NCBI GenBank assembly: GCA_029979325.1
Contig: JAPOHS010000017.1
Coordinates: 1 to 18,730, forward strand
Source of the DNA: Pseudomonadota bacterium
GTDB lineage: Bacteria > Pseudomonadota > Gammaproteobacteria > UBA11654
Length of the DNA stretch: 18,730 bases
Reading direction: 5' to 3'
The position numbers were made by a program, and so were the translations under genes. Under the pieces are notes generated by a model. It saw only the letters and a program-made list of their open reading frames with translations. It made no database searches and was not told the origin of the DNA. Below are positions 1 through 8,441 of this stretch, one piece after another. Numbering within the stretch: position 1 is the stretch's first letter; each line of letters opens with the position of its first letter.

Positions 1-182
1 ACCAACTTATTTGTTTGATCACTTATCTTGTCAACACGCTGTTGAGATTCTTGAGCCAATAATGTCCTTTCTGTTTGAGCGGTAAGAATTTGGCTCAAAG
101 TTTCAGCAGGAACCATCATTGGAATGGATACTAGTAAAAGACTACCTATAATCAGTTTGGTAGTAATTTTATGTTTGTTCAT
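1..182 (-). CDS. DUF3450-like secreted protein, N-terminal part (cut by window edge)
   Basis: The frame runs off the left edge; 60 codons are visible from an ATG at 180-182, with a GGGGA ribosome site on the minus strand about 10 nt upstream. Residues 1-30 form a signal peptide: basic start (MNKHK), a hydrophobic stretch rich in I, L and V, then a likely cleavage region near VPAET. The mature part begins a glutamine-rich coiled coil (AQESQQRVDKISDQTNKLV) that resembles the start of DUF3450 proteins. These are periplasmic coiled-coil proteins usually encoded first in TonB-system operons with ExbB/ExbD-type genes. Neither those neighbours nor the rest of the protein is visible, so the assignment rests on the signal peptide and the short SQQR...DQT pattern. 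Confidence 0.55.
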   Translation of the reverse strand, partial: MNKHKITTKLIIGSLLLVSIPMMVPAETLSQILTAQTERTLLAQESQQRVDKISDQTNKL

Positions 183-214
183 AAAAACATTCCCCAAATG
201 GTTTATTTTGAAGT

Positions 215-233
215 CTTGGGTACACGTCCCAAG
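215..233. repeat. Inverted repeat in the leader of the DUF3450-like gene
   Basis: CTTGGG (215-220) and CCCAAG (228-233) are perfect 6-bp arms around 7 nt. It lies just after the proposed start of the minus-strand RNA, so it could be an operator or a 5' UTR hairpin. There is no T-run, so it is not an intrinsic terminator. Confidence 0.4.
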
Positions 234-242
234 GAAGAATTG

Positions 243-270
243 ATGATAGCATAATCAAAAAATACTCCAA
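243..270 (-). promoter_or_regulatory. Candidate promoter of the DUF3450-like gene
   Basis: On the minus strand TTGGAG (265-270) lies 16 nt before TATCAT (243-248), which would start RNA near 236, about 55 nt before the ATG. The match to sigma-70 hexamers is moderate and the region is AT-rich, so chance matches are likely. Confidence 0.3.
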
Positions 271-315
271 AGACTAATGACAAAAATATTACTAAAAAAA
301 ACCTTGTAATTTTAT

Positions 316-341
316 TCGATATATATTTTTAGATATATCGA
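316..341. repeat. 9-bp inverted repeat in the divergent intergenic region
   Basis: TCGATATAT (316-324) and ATATATCGA (333-341) are perfect arms around an 8-nt spacer. The repeat lies between the two divergent transcription units and upstream of both candidate promoters. It could bind a dimeric regulator. Being almost all A and T, it may also be chance. No regulator family is suggested by the sequence itself. Confidence 0.4.
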
Positions 342-370
342 TATGAGCACAGTCTGAAATTTACCTAATC

Positions 371-399
371 ATGACTATTATTCACCAAGAAACTATAAT
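371..399 (+). promoter_or_regulatory. Candidate promoter of the ilvC-leu operon
   Basis: A perfect TATAAT (394-399) is preceded at 17 nt by ATGACT (371-376), which keeps the TGAC core of the -35 hexamer. RNA would begin near 406, leaving about 160 nt of leader before the terminator at 568-593. A second possible -35, TTGACA at 405-410, has only a poor -10 partner near 428. Confidence 0.4.
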
Positions 400-439
400 A
401 AATGTTGACAAAAAGTCTGACTTCGATGAATATTTGCGA

Positions 440-538
440 ATGCAAAAGATGAACAAGAATAAAGTTTTAATAACCAAACAAGGGTCAGATGAGATTTTAC
501 TGAACCTGCTGCTAATTTGTCACCAAGGGGCAAGATAG
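440..538 (+). CDS. Putative leucine/isoleucine-rich leader peptide of the ilvC-leu operon
   Basis: A short frame ends at TAG 536-538 and contains the run I-L-L-N-L-L-L-I at 494-517 (ATT TTA CTG AAC CTG CTG CTA ATT), that is seven branched-chain codons in eight. It lies 30 nt before an intrinsic terminator and 83 nt before ilvC. This is the layout of attenuator leader peptides such as LeuL of enterobacteria. The start is uncertain: ATG 440 gives 32 residues and ATG 449 gives 29, while ATG 371 would lie upstream of the proposed RNA start. None has a clear Shine-Dalgarno site, which is the main weakness of the call. The peptide itself would have no function; ribosome position on its codons would. 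Confidence 0.6.
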   Translation: MQKMNKNKVLITKQGSDEILLNLLLICHQGAR

Positions 539-593
539 GTTTTTTTACTTTAAAAGAATATTTGAGGCCCCGCAAAAAAGCGGGGTTTTTTTT
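527..593 (+). promoter_or_regulatory. Putative attenuator: antiterminator arm and terminator
   Basis: GGGGC (527-531), inside the last codons of the leader frame, is complementary to GCCCC (567-571), which contains the 5' arm of the terminator stem. Pairing can extend weakly through CAA/TTG (531-533 with 562-564) if a bulge is allowed. A ribosome finishing at TAG 536-538 would cover GGGGC and let the terminator form. A ribosome stalled on the Leu codons at 497-514 would leave it free to form the antiterminator. Upstream, GGTCAG (483-488) and CTGA-ACC (500-506) could form an early pause hairpin with one bulge. Pairing was worked out by eye; no folding energy was computed. Confidence 0.55.
568..593 (+). 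terminator. Intrinsic terminator upstream of ilvC
   Basis: CCCCGC (568-573) and GCGGGG (580-585) form a perfect 6-bp GC stem around a loop of six A, followed at once by eight T (586-593). It is a textbook Rho-independent terminator on the plus strand. No convincing complete gene ends just before it, so termination within the ilvC leader fits best. Confidence 0.85.
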
Positions 594-605
594 ATAAATC
601 AATAA

Positions 606-1637
<1,032 letters not shown>

Positions 1638-1639
1638 TC

Positions 1640-3175
1640 ATGAAAGATTCTAGAGAAATCATTATATTTGATACCACTTTGAGAGACGGTGAGCAAGCCC
1701 CTGGCTGCAGCATGACAATTGGTGAAAAGTTAAAAATTGCTCATGCACTTAAAGAGCTAAATGTCGATGTAATCGAGGCTGGTTTTGCAGCTGCATCACC
1801 AGGTGATTACGAAGCAGTGAATGCAATTGCCTCGGAGATTGATGGACCAACTATATGCTCACTTGCAAGATGCAATGAAAGCGACATAGAAAAAGCATAT
1901 GAAGCACTTAAAGTTAATAAAAATAGAAGAATTCATGTTTTTGTCGCTACCAGTGAAATACATCTCAAGCACAAACTAAATATGGCTAAAGACGAAGTGC
2001 TTAAAGCGGCTTATGAAGGCGTTAAAATGGCAAAGTCATTTTGTGAAAATGTTGAATTTTCGCCCGAGGATGCTTCAAGAACTGACCATGGTTTTCTTGC
2101 AGAAGTGGTCAATGCTGCAATCGAAGCAGGAGCCACAACAATTAATGTTCCTGACACAGTTGGTTACACAATCCCTTATGAATTTGGTGAATTATTTAAA
2201 CACTTGATTTCAAATTGCACCAATGCAGAGAATGTCGTATTCAGTGTTCACTGTCACGATGATCTTGGTCTTTCAGTTGCAAACAGTTTAGCGGCCGTTG
2301 AGTCTGGAGCAAGACAAATTGAATGCACGATCAATGGCATTGGAGAAAGAGCTGGAAATACCTCACTTGAAGAAGTGTGCATGGCAATTAGAACAAGGGA
2401 AGAGTATTTTGATTTTAAAACATCAATAGATTCAACGAAATTATACCCCACAAGTAGATTGGTTTCCTCTATCACGGGGATGCATGTCCCTAGAAACAAA
2501 GCAATTGTTGGCGATAACGCATTTGCTCATGAAGCTGGCATCCATCAACATGGAATGCTGAGAGATTCCTCTACTTATGAAATTATGAAGCCTCAAGATG
2601 TTGGTATTGCTAGATCAAATCTCGTTCTTGGTAAGCATAGCGGCAGACATGCTTTTTTGGACAGAATCAACGATTTGGGGTTTAAACTCGAAAAGGATGA
2701 GATTGATCCAGCATTTCGAGAATTCAAGAAATTGGCTGACAAAAAGAAGGAGATTTTTGATACAGACATAGAGGCAATTGTTTTAAATGCAGATATTGCA
2801 AATATGAGTCGATGGTCTCTGGAAAATCTTGAAACAAATACTGGTTCCTCATGGGGCTCAACTGCATCATTAAAATTGGTAGATTCAGGAGAAAATATCA
2901 TTGAAAGAGACAATAAGGACAATCCAGCCAGTGGACCGATTGAAGCCGTTTTTAATATAATCAGTGATATCACGGGATATCAACTAGAATTGACTAACTT
3001 TGAGATTCATAGTGTTAGCGTTGGTGATGATGCCCAAGGTGAAGTCACTGTCACAGTCAGCTATGATGGACAGAATTATAGAGGGCATGGCATCAGTACT
3101 GATATCATTGAGTCTGGTGCTTTGGCTTATCTTGAGGTCATTAACCGAATAGAAAGAAATCAAGCAAAACATTAG
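1640..3175 (+). CDS. leuA: 2-isopropylmalate synthase
   Basis: Commits 2-ketoisovalerate to leucine by condensing it with acetyl-CoA. At 511 residues it has the full bacterial type 1 length. The catalytic TIM barrel begins with the DRE-type signature FDTTLRDGEQAPGCSM (residues 10-25), with metal-binding Asp near 16. The metal histidines are in VHCHDDLGLS (about 204 and 206), and NGIGERAGNTSLEE follows. The C-terminal part, from about residue 390, fits the LeuA dimer domain that binds leucine for feedback inhibition (for example SVSVGDDAQGEVTV). The ATG lies 2 nt after the ilvC stop with no clear ribosome site, so translation is probably coupled to ilvC. Confidence 0.97.
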   Translation: MKDSREIIIFDTTLRDGEQAPGCSMTIGEKLKIAHALKELNVDVIEAGFAAASPGDYEAVNAIASEIDGPTICSLARCNESDIEKAYEALKVNKNRRIHVFVATSEIHLKHKLNMAKDEVLKAAYEGVKMAKSFCENVEFSPEDASRTDHGFLAEVVNAAIEAGATTINVPDTVGYTIPYEFGELFKHLISNCTNAENVVFSVHCHDDLGLSVANSLAAVESGARQIECTINGIGERAGNTSLEEVCMAIRTREEYFDFKTSIDSTKLYPTSRLVSSITGMHVPRNKAIVGDNAFAHEAGIHQHGMLRDSSTYEIMKPQDVGIARSNLVLGKHSGRHAFLDRINDLGFKLEKDEIDPAFREFKKLADKKKEIFDTDIEAIVLNADIANMSRWSLENLETNTGSSWGSTASLKLVDSGENIIERDNKDNPASGPIEAVFNIISDITGYQLELTNFEIHSVSVGDDAQGEVTVTVSYDGQNYRGHGISTDIIESGALAYLEVINRIERNQAKH

Positions 3176-3183
3176 GAGAGATT

Positions 3184-4113
3184 ATGCCACTCAAGCCAAC
3201 AAAAAATATTTGGTTTAACAATGATTTAGTACCTTGGGAGTCTGCTCAAATTCATGTTCTGAGCTATGCATTGCACTATGGCTCTGCTGTTTTTGAAGGT
3301 ATAAGAGCTTATTCTACAAATGATGGCTCAAAAATTTTCAGATTGAATGAACATATAAGGAGACTCTTTAATTCAGCAAAGATCTATCGCATGAATATTG
3401 CTTATAGCGAAACTGAAATCATCGAAGCTTGCAGGAAAATTGTTTCGGTGAATGATTTACATAGCGGTGCTTATATCAGACCCATAGCTTTCAGAGGATA
3501 CAATGACCTTGGTCTACATGCATCGATGGATGATGACATCGAAATGGTTGTGGCTGCTTGGGAATGGGGTACTTATCTAGGGACAGATGCTCTTGAGAAT
3601 GGAGTAGATGTTTGTATTTCGTCATGGAATAGGAATGCACCCAATACAATACCCGTTATGGCAAAAGCATCTGGAAATTATTTATCAGGGACATTGGTAG
3701 CAATAGAAGCAAAAGAAAACGGATACGATGAGGGCATCTGCCTTGACTCAGACGGATTTGTCAGTGAAGGAGCAGGCGAAAATATCTTTATGGTGAAAAA
3801 TGGTTCTCTGATAACCCCTCCTCTGAGTTCATCAATTTTAGATGGGATTACAAGAGATTCAGTTATGAAAATTGCAAATGATTTAAATATCGACTGCATT
3901 GAGAGAAAGATCACAAGGGAAGAGCTTTATCTTGCCGATGAATTATTTTTCACCGGTACTGCAGCAGAAATTACCCCAATCAGAAGTGTCGATAGAATCC
4001 AGATTGGTGAAGGCAAAAGAGGTGCAATCACTGAGAGCATTCAAAATGTATTTTTTGGTTTGTTCAATGGTGAATCGGATGATAAATGGGATTGGTTGAC
4101 TTCCGTTGAATAA
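3184..4113 (+). CDS. ilvE: Branched-chain amino acid aminotransferase
   Basis: PLP enzyme of fold type IV that makes the last, reversible step to leucine, isoleucine and valine with glutamate as amino donor. Its 309 residues equal the usual IlvE length. Visible features are the N-terminal [15 protein letters not shown], the [14 protein letters not shown] segment, the PLP lysine at residue 161 in [10 protein letters not shown], and the class IV signature around [11 protein letters not shown] with the conserved Glu. GGAG immediately after the leuA stop serves ATG 3184. Its end overlaps the proposed leuC start by 8 nt. A transaminase gene inside the leu cluster is less common than separate placement, and fits a self-contained leucine operon. 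Confidence 0.95.
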   Translation: MPLKPTKNIWFNNDLVPWESAQIHVLSYALHYGSAVFEGIRAYSTNDGSKIFRLNEHIRRLFNSAKIYRMNIAYSETEIIEACRKIVSVNDLHSGAYIRPIAFRGYNDLGLHASMDDDIEMVVAAWEWGTYLGTDALENGVDVCISSWNRNAPNTIPVMAKASGNYLSGTLVAIEAKENGYDEGICLDSDGFVSEGAGENIFMVKNGSLITPPLSSSILDGITRDSVMKIANDLNIDCIERKITREELYLADELFFTGTAAEITPIRSVDRIQIGEGKRGAITESIQNVFFGLFNGESDDKWDWLTSVE

Positions 4114-5515
4114 ATCTCCAAAAACTTTATTTGAAAAGATCTGGCAGGATCATTTGGTTGTTGAGGAGACCAAAGAGACGCCTGCAATACTCTATATTGA
4201 TCTCCACCTCATTCACGAAGTCACGACACCCCAGGCTTTCCAGTCTCTGAGAGATCAAGGTTTGTCAGTGAGGGATCCCAATAAAGTCTTGGCCACTATG
4301 GATCACTCCACTCCAACTCTTCCTGTAAATAGCATAGCTGATCTTGATATCGTTGCTGAAAAAGGACCTGCTGACCAAATCAGAGACATGATCAAGAATT
4401 GTGATGAGTTTGGAATTGAGCTCCATGGATTTGGCTCAGATAAGAGAGGTATCGTCCATGTGATTGGTCCTGAACTTGGTGCCACGCAACCGGGGAAAAC
4501 CATTGTATGTGGAGACAGCCATACCAGTACGCATGGTGCATTTGGAGCGCTAGCATTTGGTATAGGTACAACAGAGGTTGGGCATGTTTTGGCATCTCAA
4601 TGTCTTCTTCAGCGAAAACCCAGGACATTTGCTGTGAATATGACGGGCGCGCTCAAATCAGGTGTGTCTGCAAAGGACATCATTCTAAAGATTATTCAAA
4701 AAGTTGGAGTCGATGGTGGTGTTGGGCATGTTATTGAATATAGAGGTTCAACAGCAAGCCTTCTTTCTTTAGAAGAAAGGATGACCATTTGCAATATGAG
4801 CATTGAAGCTGGTGCAAGAGCAGGAATGTTTGCTCCTGATGACAAAACTTTCGACTACTTGATCGATAAACCAATGTCGCCAAAAGGATTAGATTGGGAA
4901 GAAGCGATGCAGAAATGGTCTAGATTGGTTACCGATGATAATGCTGAGTTTGATAAAGAAGTAAGCATTGATGTTGATCAATTATCGCCGATGGTCACCT
5001 ATGGAACAAATCCAGGAATGGCAATGCAAATTGATGATACCGTACCAGAATCAAATGGTGATCTTGGTTATAAACAGTCTCTGAATTATATGCAGATTGA
5101 AGCCGGCAAGCCCATTATTGGAAAAGAGATTGATGTAGTTTTCATAGGAAGTTGCACAAACTCAAGAATATCTGATCTTCAAGATGCGGCTGAAATTCTC
5201 AAGGGCAGAAAAGTTTCAAATGGAATAAGGGCATTGGTTGTGCCGGGATCTCAGGCTGTAAAGAAAGAAGCAGAAAGTTTAGGGCTCGATAAAATTTTTG
5301 AATCAGCAGGAGCAGAATGGCGTGAATCAGGATGCTCGATGTGTCTTGGAATGAATGGTGATACTGTTGGAAATGGGCAATTGGCCGTCAGCACCAGTAA
5401 TCGAAATTTTGAAGGGCGACAAGGGAAAGGAGCTAGGACAATTCTTGCAAGTCCAAAAACAGCTGCTGCATCAGCAATTGCAGGATCTGTAGAAGACCCA
5501 AGAAAATACAGTTAA
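4106..5515 (+). CDS. leuC: 3-isopropylmalate dehydratase, large subunit
   Basis: With LeuD it isomerises 2-isopropylmalate to 3-isopropylmalate through isopropylmaleate. It is an aconitase-family protein of 469 residues. The [4Fe-4S] ligands are Cys350 ([10 protein letters not shown]), Cys410 and Cys413 (GCSMCLGMN), the spacing seen in E. coli LeuC. The substrate motif [20 protein letters not shown] is intact. The start is unusual: TTG at 4106 is the only usable start codon, because a stop lies in frame at 4097 and the family N-terminus ([13 protein letters not shown]) begins a few codons later. It overlaps the ilvE end by 8 nt and lacks a good ribosome site, so coupling to ilvE is likely. 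Confidence 0.96.
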   Translation: MNKSPKTLFEKIWQDHLVVEETKETPAILYIDLHLIHEVTTPQAFQSLRDQGLSVRDPNKVLATMDHSTPTLPVNSIADLDIVAEKGPADQIRDMIKNCDEFGIELHGFGSDKRGIVHVIGPELGATQPGKTIVCGDSHTSTHGAFGALAFGIGTTEVGHVLASQCLLQRKPRTFAVNMTGALKSGVSAKDIILKIIQKVGVDGGVGHVIEYRGSTASLLSLEERMTICNMSIEAGARAGMFAPDDKTFDYLIDKPMSPKGLDWEEAMQKWSRLVTDDNAEFDKEVSIDVDQLSPMVTYGTNPGMAMQIDDTVPESNGDLGYKQSLNYMQIEAGKPIIGKEIDVVFIGSCTNSRISDLQDAAEILKGRKVSNGIRALVVPGSQAVKKEAESLGLDKIFESAGAEWRESGCSMCLGMNGDTVGNGQLAVSTSNRNFEGRQGKGARTILASPKTAAASAIAGSVEDPRKYS

Positions 5516-5519
5516 GGTT

Positions 5520-6095
5520 ATGGAAAAGATTATTGAATTTAGTTCTAAAACTGTTGTCTTGGCAGTGAATGATATTGATACTGATCAAATTATCCCTGCC
5601 AGATTTCTAACAGTTACAACAAAAGATGGACTTGGTGATGGGTTATTCGCAGATTGGAGATTTGATGAGGATGGAAATAAAGTTGAACAGTTTCCATTGA
5701 ATCAGAAAAAATCAGACGGATGTTCTGTTTTAATTTCCGGCAGTAATTTTGGTTGCGGATCATCACGTGAACATGCCCCTTGGGCACTGGTTGACTATGG
5801 GTTTAAGGCAATTATATCGACCTCATTTGCAGATATTTTCAAGAACAATGCACTAAAGAATGGTCTATTGCCTCTCACGGTTTCTGAAGAGTTTCATGCA
5901 ATGTTGACTGATAATGAAGGGATTGAAGTGACTGTCAGTCTCGAAAAAATGATCATTCAGGCCTCTAATGGAATGACCGAAGGATTCGATCTTGAGCCTT
6001 TTTCAAGATATTGCTTAATGAATGGTATAGATCAGCTAGGATTCATCATGAATCACGAAGATCAAATTAATGCATTCGAAAAGAAAGGACAATAA
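5520..6095 (+). CDS. leuD: 3-isopropylmalate dehydratase, small subunit
   Basis: Swivel-domain subunit that completes the active site of the LeuCD dehydratase. Its 191 residues are within the normal range. Clear signatures are NDIDTDQIIPARFL near the N-terminus, GSNFGCGSSREHAPWAL in the middle, and FADIFKNNALKNGLLPL. ATG 5520 follows the leuC stop by 4 nt, with AAGG just before it. leuB starts directly after its stop codon. Nothing is truncated. Confidence 0.96.
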   Translation: MEKIIEFSSKTVVLAVNDIDTDQIIPARFLTVTTKDGLGDGLFADWRFDEDGNKVEQFPLNQKKSDGCSVLISGSNFGCGSSREHAPWALVDYGFKAIISTSFADIFKNNALKNGLLPLTVSEEFHAMLTDNEGIEVTVSLEKMIIQASNGMTEGFDLEPFSRYCLMNGIDQLGFIMNHEDQINAFEKKGQ

Positions 6096-7151
6096 ATGAA
6101 AGCAGAAATTACCGTATTGGCTGGAGATGGTATTGGGCCTGAGATTACAGAGCACGCTTTAAATATACTGAATGCAATTGAACAGAAATATGGGCATGAA
6201 TTTACTTTGCATGATGCATTATTTGGAGGCATTGCAATTGATGAAACTGGCGATCCATACCCAAAAGAAACAAGAGACCTCTGTAAAAAATCTGACGCAG
6301 TTCTTTTGGGCGCTGTAGGCGGTCCGAAATGGAGCGATCCCAAAGCAAAAACAAGACCTGAAAAAGGACTGCTTGATATGAGATCAGATCTAGGGGTTTA
6401 TGCAAACTTAAGACAAATAAAAACTTATCCCCAGTTGATAGATAATTCACCAATAGAAAATGCAAAACTGAGAGACATTGATATTTTATTTGTACGAGAA
6501 TTGATAGGCGGTATTTATTTCGGAGAAAAAGAGAAGACTGAAGACTACGCTAAAGATGTATGTGAATATTCTGCATCAGAGATAGAGCGAATCGTCAAAG
6601 TTGCAGCAGATTTGTCAATGAAGAGAAACAACAAGCTTACATCTGTTGATAAAGCGAACGTAATGGCCACATCACAACTCTGGAGATCTGTAACAACCGC
6701 TTTGATAGAAAATGAATATCCTGAGATAGAAATTGAACACCTTCTTGTTGATGCTGCCACTATGCACCTCCTCTCTCGTCCAGCTGATTTTGATGTGATT
6801 GTTGCTGAAAATCTATTTGGCGACATTCTTACAGATGAGGCATCTATGCTGACAGGGTCTATAGGCATGATTCCATCTGCCTCGCTTGGAGATAATAACT
6901 TTGGTGTATATGAGCCTATTCATGGCTCAGCTCCTGATATACAAGGCAAAGGGCTTGCAAACCCAAGTGGGATGATCCTTTCTGTGGCAATGATGTTGAA
7001 GCATTCACTCAATCTAATTGAAGAGTCAAATGATATTGAGAATGCTGTTGAAGAGGTTCTCAATGATGGGATTTTTACAGCTGATTTATCATCTCATGAT
7101 TATGTTTCAACTGACGAAATGGGCAATGCCATACTTTCAAAAATAATTTAA
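6096..7151 (+). CDS. leuB: 3-isopropylmalate dehydrogenase
   Basis: Oxidises and decarboxylates 3-isopropylmalate to 2-ketoisocaproate with NAD+, giving the direct precursor of leucine. It has 351 residues of the isocitrate/isopropylmalate dehydrogenase fold. Visible are the N-terminal LAGDGIGPEI, the substrate loop LLDMRSDLGVYANLR, the VDKANVMATSQLWR segment, the metal/substrate aspartates in AENLFGDILTDEASMLTGS, and the NAD-type nucleotide site GSAPDIQGKGLANPSG. The Asp in that last motif supports NAD rather than NADP. ATG 6096 abuts the leuD stop (TAA then ATG). It is the last gene of the branched-chain operon. No strong hairpin follows it. Confidence 0.97.
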   Translation: MKAEITVLAGDGIGPEITEHALNILNAIEQKYGHEFTLHDALFGGIAIDETGDPYPKETRDLCKKSDAVLLGAVGGPKWSDPKAKTRPEKGLLDMRSDLGVYANLRQIKTYPQLIDNSPIENAKLRDIDILFVRELIGGIYFGEKEKTEDYAKDVCEYSASEIERIVKVAADLSMKRNNKLTSVDKANVMATSQLWRSVTTALIENEYPEIEIEHLLVDAATMHLLSRPADFDVIVAENLFGDILTDEASMLTGSIGMIPSASLGDNNFGVYEPIHGSAPDIQGKGLANPSGMILSVAMMLKHSLNLIEESNDIENAVEEVLNDGIFTADLSSHDYVSTDEMGNAILSKII

Positions 7152-7170
7152 TTACTTGTTAATTTCTTCT

Positions 7171-7198
7171 TGTATTCAATCATTTAATACCTATAATG
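7171..7198 (+). promoter_or_regulatory. Probable promoter of the his operon
   Basis: TTGTAT (7171-7176) and a perfect TATAAT (7193-7198) are 16 nt apart, in the 92-nt gap after leuB. RNA would start near 7205, immediately before the palindrome at 7206-7223, a position where a bound repressor would block initiation. Confidence 0.65.
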
Positions 7199-7205
7199 TC
7201 ATTCT

Positions 7206-7223
7206 GTACTAACACATTAGTAC
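7206..7223. promoter_or_regulatory. TrpR-like operator palindrome at the his promoter
   Basis: GTACTAA (7206-7212) and TTAGTAC (7217-7223) are perfect 7-bp arms around CACA. The outer pattern GTACT, 8 nt, AGTAC and the total length of 18 bp match the E. coli trpR operator, and the central CTA/TAG-like steps resemble the trpEDCBA operator. The next gene encodes a TrpR-family protein. I infer that this is its binding site and that it acts by autorepression. Binding and the effector are not shown by sequence. Confidence 0.7.
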
Positions 7224-7243
7224 ATTAAAACATAGGTAAAAAG

Positions 7244-7564
7244 ATGAAAATAGAAAGAGTTTTAACTGAGAAAGAAGAAAAGCTTGCTGAAGAGCGATTC
7301 TATGAAGCAATAATGTCATTGAATGATGTGGATGAATATCGCTCATTCTTCAATGATATTTTTACACCCGCAGAATTTGAATCCATTAAAGACAGATGGA
7401 GTGTGGCTGAACTTCTGGATAAGGGATACACATATAGAGAAATAAAGACAATGACGGGAGTGAGCCTGACAACTATCGGCAGGGTTGCAAGGTTTCTATT
7501 TGATGGAGCAAATGGCTATAAGGTGGCATTGGAGAGAATAAAAATAAATGAACGAAAGAATTAA
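7244..7564 (+). CDS. TrpR/YerC-family transcriptional regulator, probable his operon regulator
   Basis: An all-helical protein of 106 residues, the size of TrpR-family repressors. The stretch FFNDIFTPAEFESIKDRWSV (about 45-64) aligns with the conserved TrpR core around LNLMLTPDEREAL. It is followed by a helix-turn-helix at about 66-88 (YREIKTMTGVSLTTIGRV). The ending RFLFDGANGYKVALERI resembles the YerC branch more than true TrpR, whose tryptophan-binding context differs. YerC-like proteins have been proposed from comparative genomics as histidine operon regulators (HisR) in Firmicutes. Here the gene is first in the his operon, overlaps hisG by 17 nt, and follows a TrpR-like palindrome, all of which supports that role. 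AGG at 7234-7236 serves the ATG. The ligand is unknown; histidine is the obvious candidate. Confidence 0.8.
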   Translation: MKIERVLTEKEEKLAEERFYEAIMSLNDVDEYRSFFNDIFTPAEFESIKDRWSVAELLDKGYTYREIKTMTGVSLTTIGRVARFLFDGANGYKVALERIKINERKN

Positions 7565-8441
7565 AATTGCAATTCAGAAATCTGGCCGGTTGACAGAGCA
7601 CAGCATCACCCTACTCCAGAAATGTGGGCTGATCATCAGTCATACCAAAGACCGCCTGATAGGATATGGCGAAAATATGCCATTTGATATCATGTTTGTC
7701 AGGGATGATGATATCCCTGGATTGATTCAGGAAAACCTTTGTGAAATCGGCATAGTTGGAGCAAACGTTGCAAGAGAGAAACAACTCTCATATGAATTGA
7801 GTCAATCATCCTCTAACTTTGACCTTGAGTCATCGCTTGATTTTGGACACTGCAAGCTTTCATTTGCATATCCTGAATCCTCAAGCATTGGATCTGTAAA
7901 TGACCTTGATGAAAAAACAATTGCAACGAGTTATCCGTTTACAGTAAAAAATTACTTTGCAGAGAATGGAATTAATGCACATGTTACTGAATTTTCAGGT
8001 GCTGTTGAGTTGGCGCCAAGCCTGGGTAAGGCGGATGCCATTTGTGATCTTGTATCAACAGGCAATACCCTAAGAGCTCATAATCTAGTGCCAGGAGAGA
8101 CAGTCTTGGAGAGTGTTGCAACTGTGCTTAAGTCAAAATCAGAGCAGTCAGAATTTAAAAGCATGTGGATTGAGAAAATCATTGAAAGAATCAATGGTGT
8201 TCTCCAAGTGAATGAGAGCAAATACATCATGATGCATGCGCCTAAAAATGCGATTAATGAGATCACAAAGCTTCTTCCTGGTACCGAATCACCGACTGTC
8301 ATTCCTTTGGATGGTGTGGATGATACAGTTGCGGTTCATGTTGTTTGCAAAGAGACGGTCTTTTGGGAAACATTGGAGCAGCTGAAGGAAGTGGGAGCAT
8401 CATCTATATTGGTAGTGCCAGTAGAAAAAATGTTGATGTAA
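7548..8441 (+). CDS. hisG: ATP phosphoribosyltransferase (long form)
   Basis: First step of histidine synthesis: joins ATP and PRPP to give phosphoribosyl-ATP. Its 297 residues mark the long form with its own regulatory domain, so no HisZ partner is needed. Catalytic domain: IAIQKSGRLTEHS at the N-terminus, FVRDDDIPGLIQENLCEIGIVG, and the PRPP loop DLVSTGNTLRAHNL at about 168-181. From about residue 220 comes the ACT-like domain that binds histidine for feedback inhibition (KYIMMHAPKNAINEI, then the final GASSILVVPVEKML). The start lies inside the end of the regulator gene, with GGAGAG at 7531-7536. The stop overlaps the hisD start as TAATG. Confidence 0.97.
   Translation: MNERIKIAIQKSGRLTEHSITLLQKCGLIISHTKDRLIGYGENMPFDIMFVRDDDIPGLIQENLCEIGIVGANVAREKQLSYELSQSSSNFDLESSLDFGHCKLSFAYPESSSIGSVNDLDEKTIATSYPFTVKNYFAENGINAHVTEFSGAVELAPSLGKADAICDLVSTGNTLRAHNLVPGETVLESVATVLKSKSEQSEFKSMWIEKIIERINGVLQVNESKYIMMHAPKNAINEITKLLPGTESPTVIPLDGVDDTVAVHVVCKETVFWETLEQLKEVGASSILVVPVEKMLM

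Noticed and set aside
371..538. A 55-codon frame from ATG 371 as an independent small gene
   Set aside because: It has no ribosome site, its start lies upstream of the likely RNA start, and it resembles no known protein; only its Leu-rich end before the terminator looks meaningful.
493..596. Plus-strand frame ending in KKAGFF across the terminator
   Set aside because: This ending is simply what a GC stem with A and T runs translates to; the frame has no start codon.
8345..8440. Extended hisD beginning inside hisG
   Set aside because: The extra 32 codons do not match histidinol dehydrogenase, and ATG 8441 gives the normal length.
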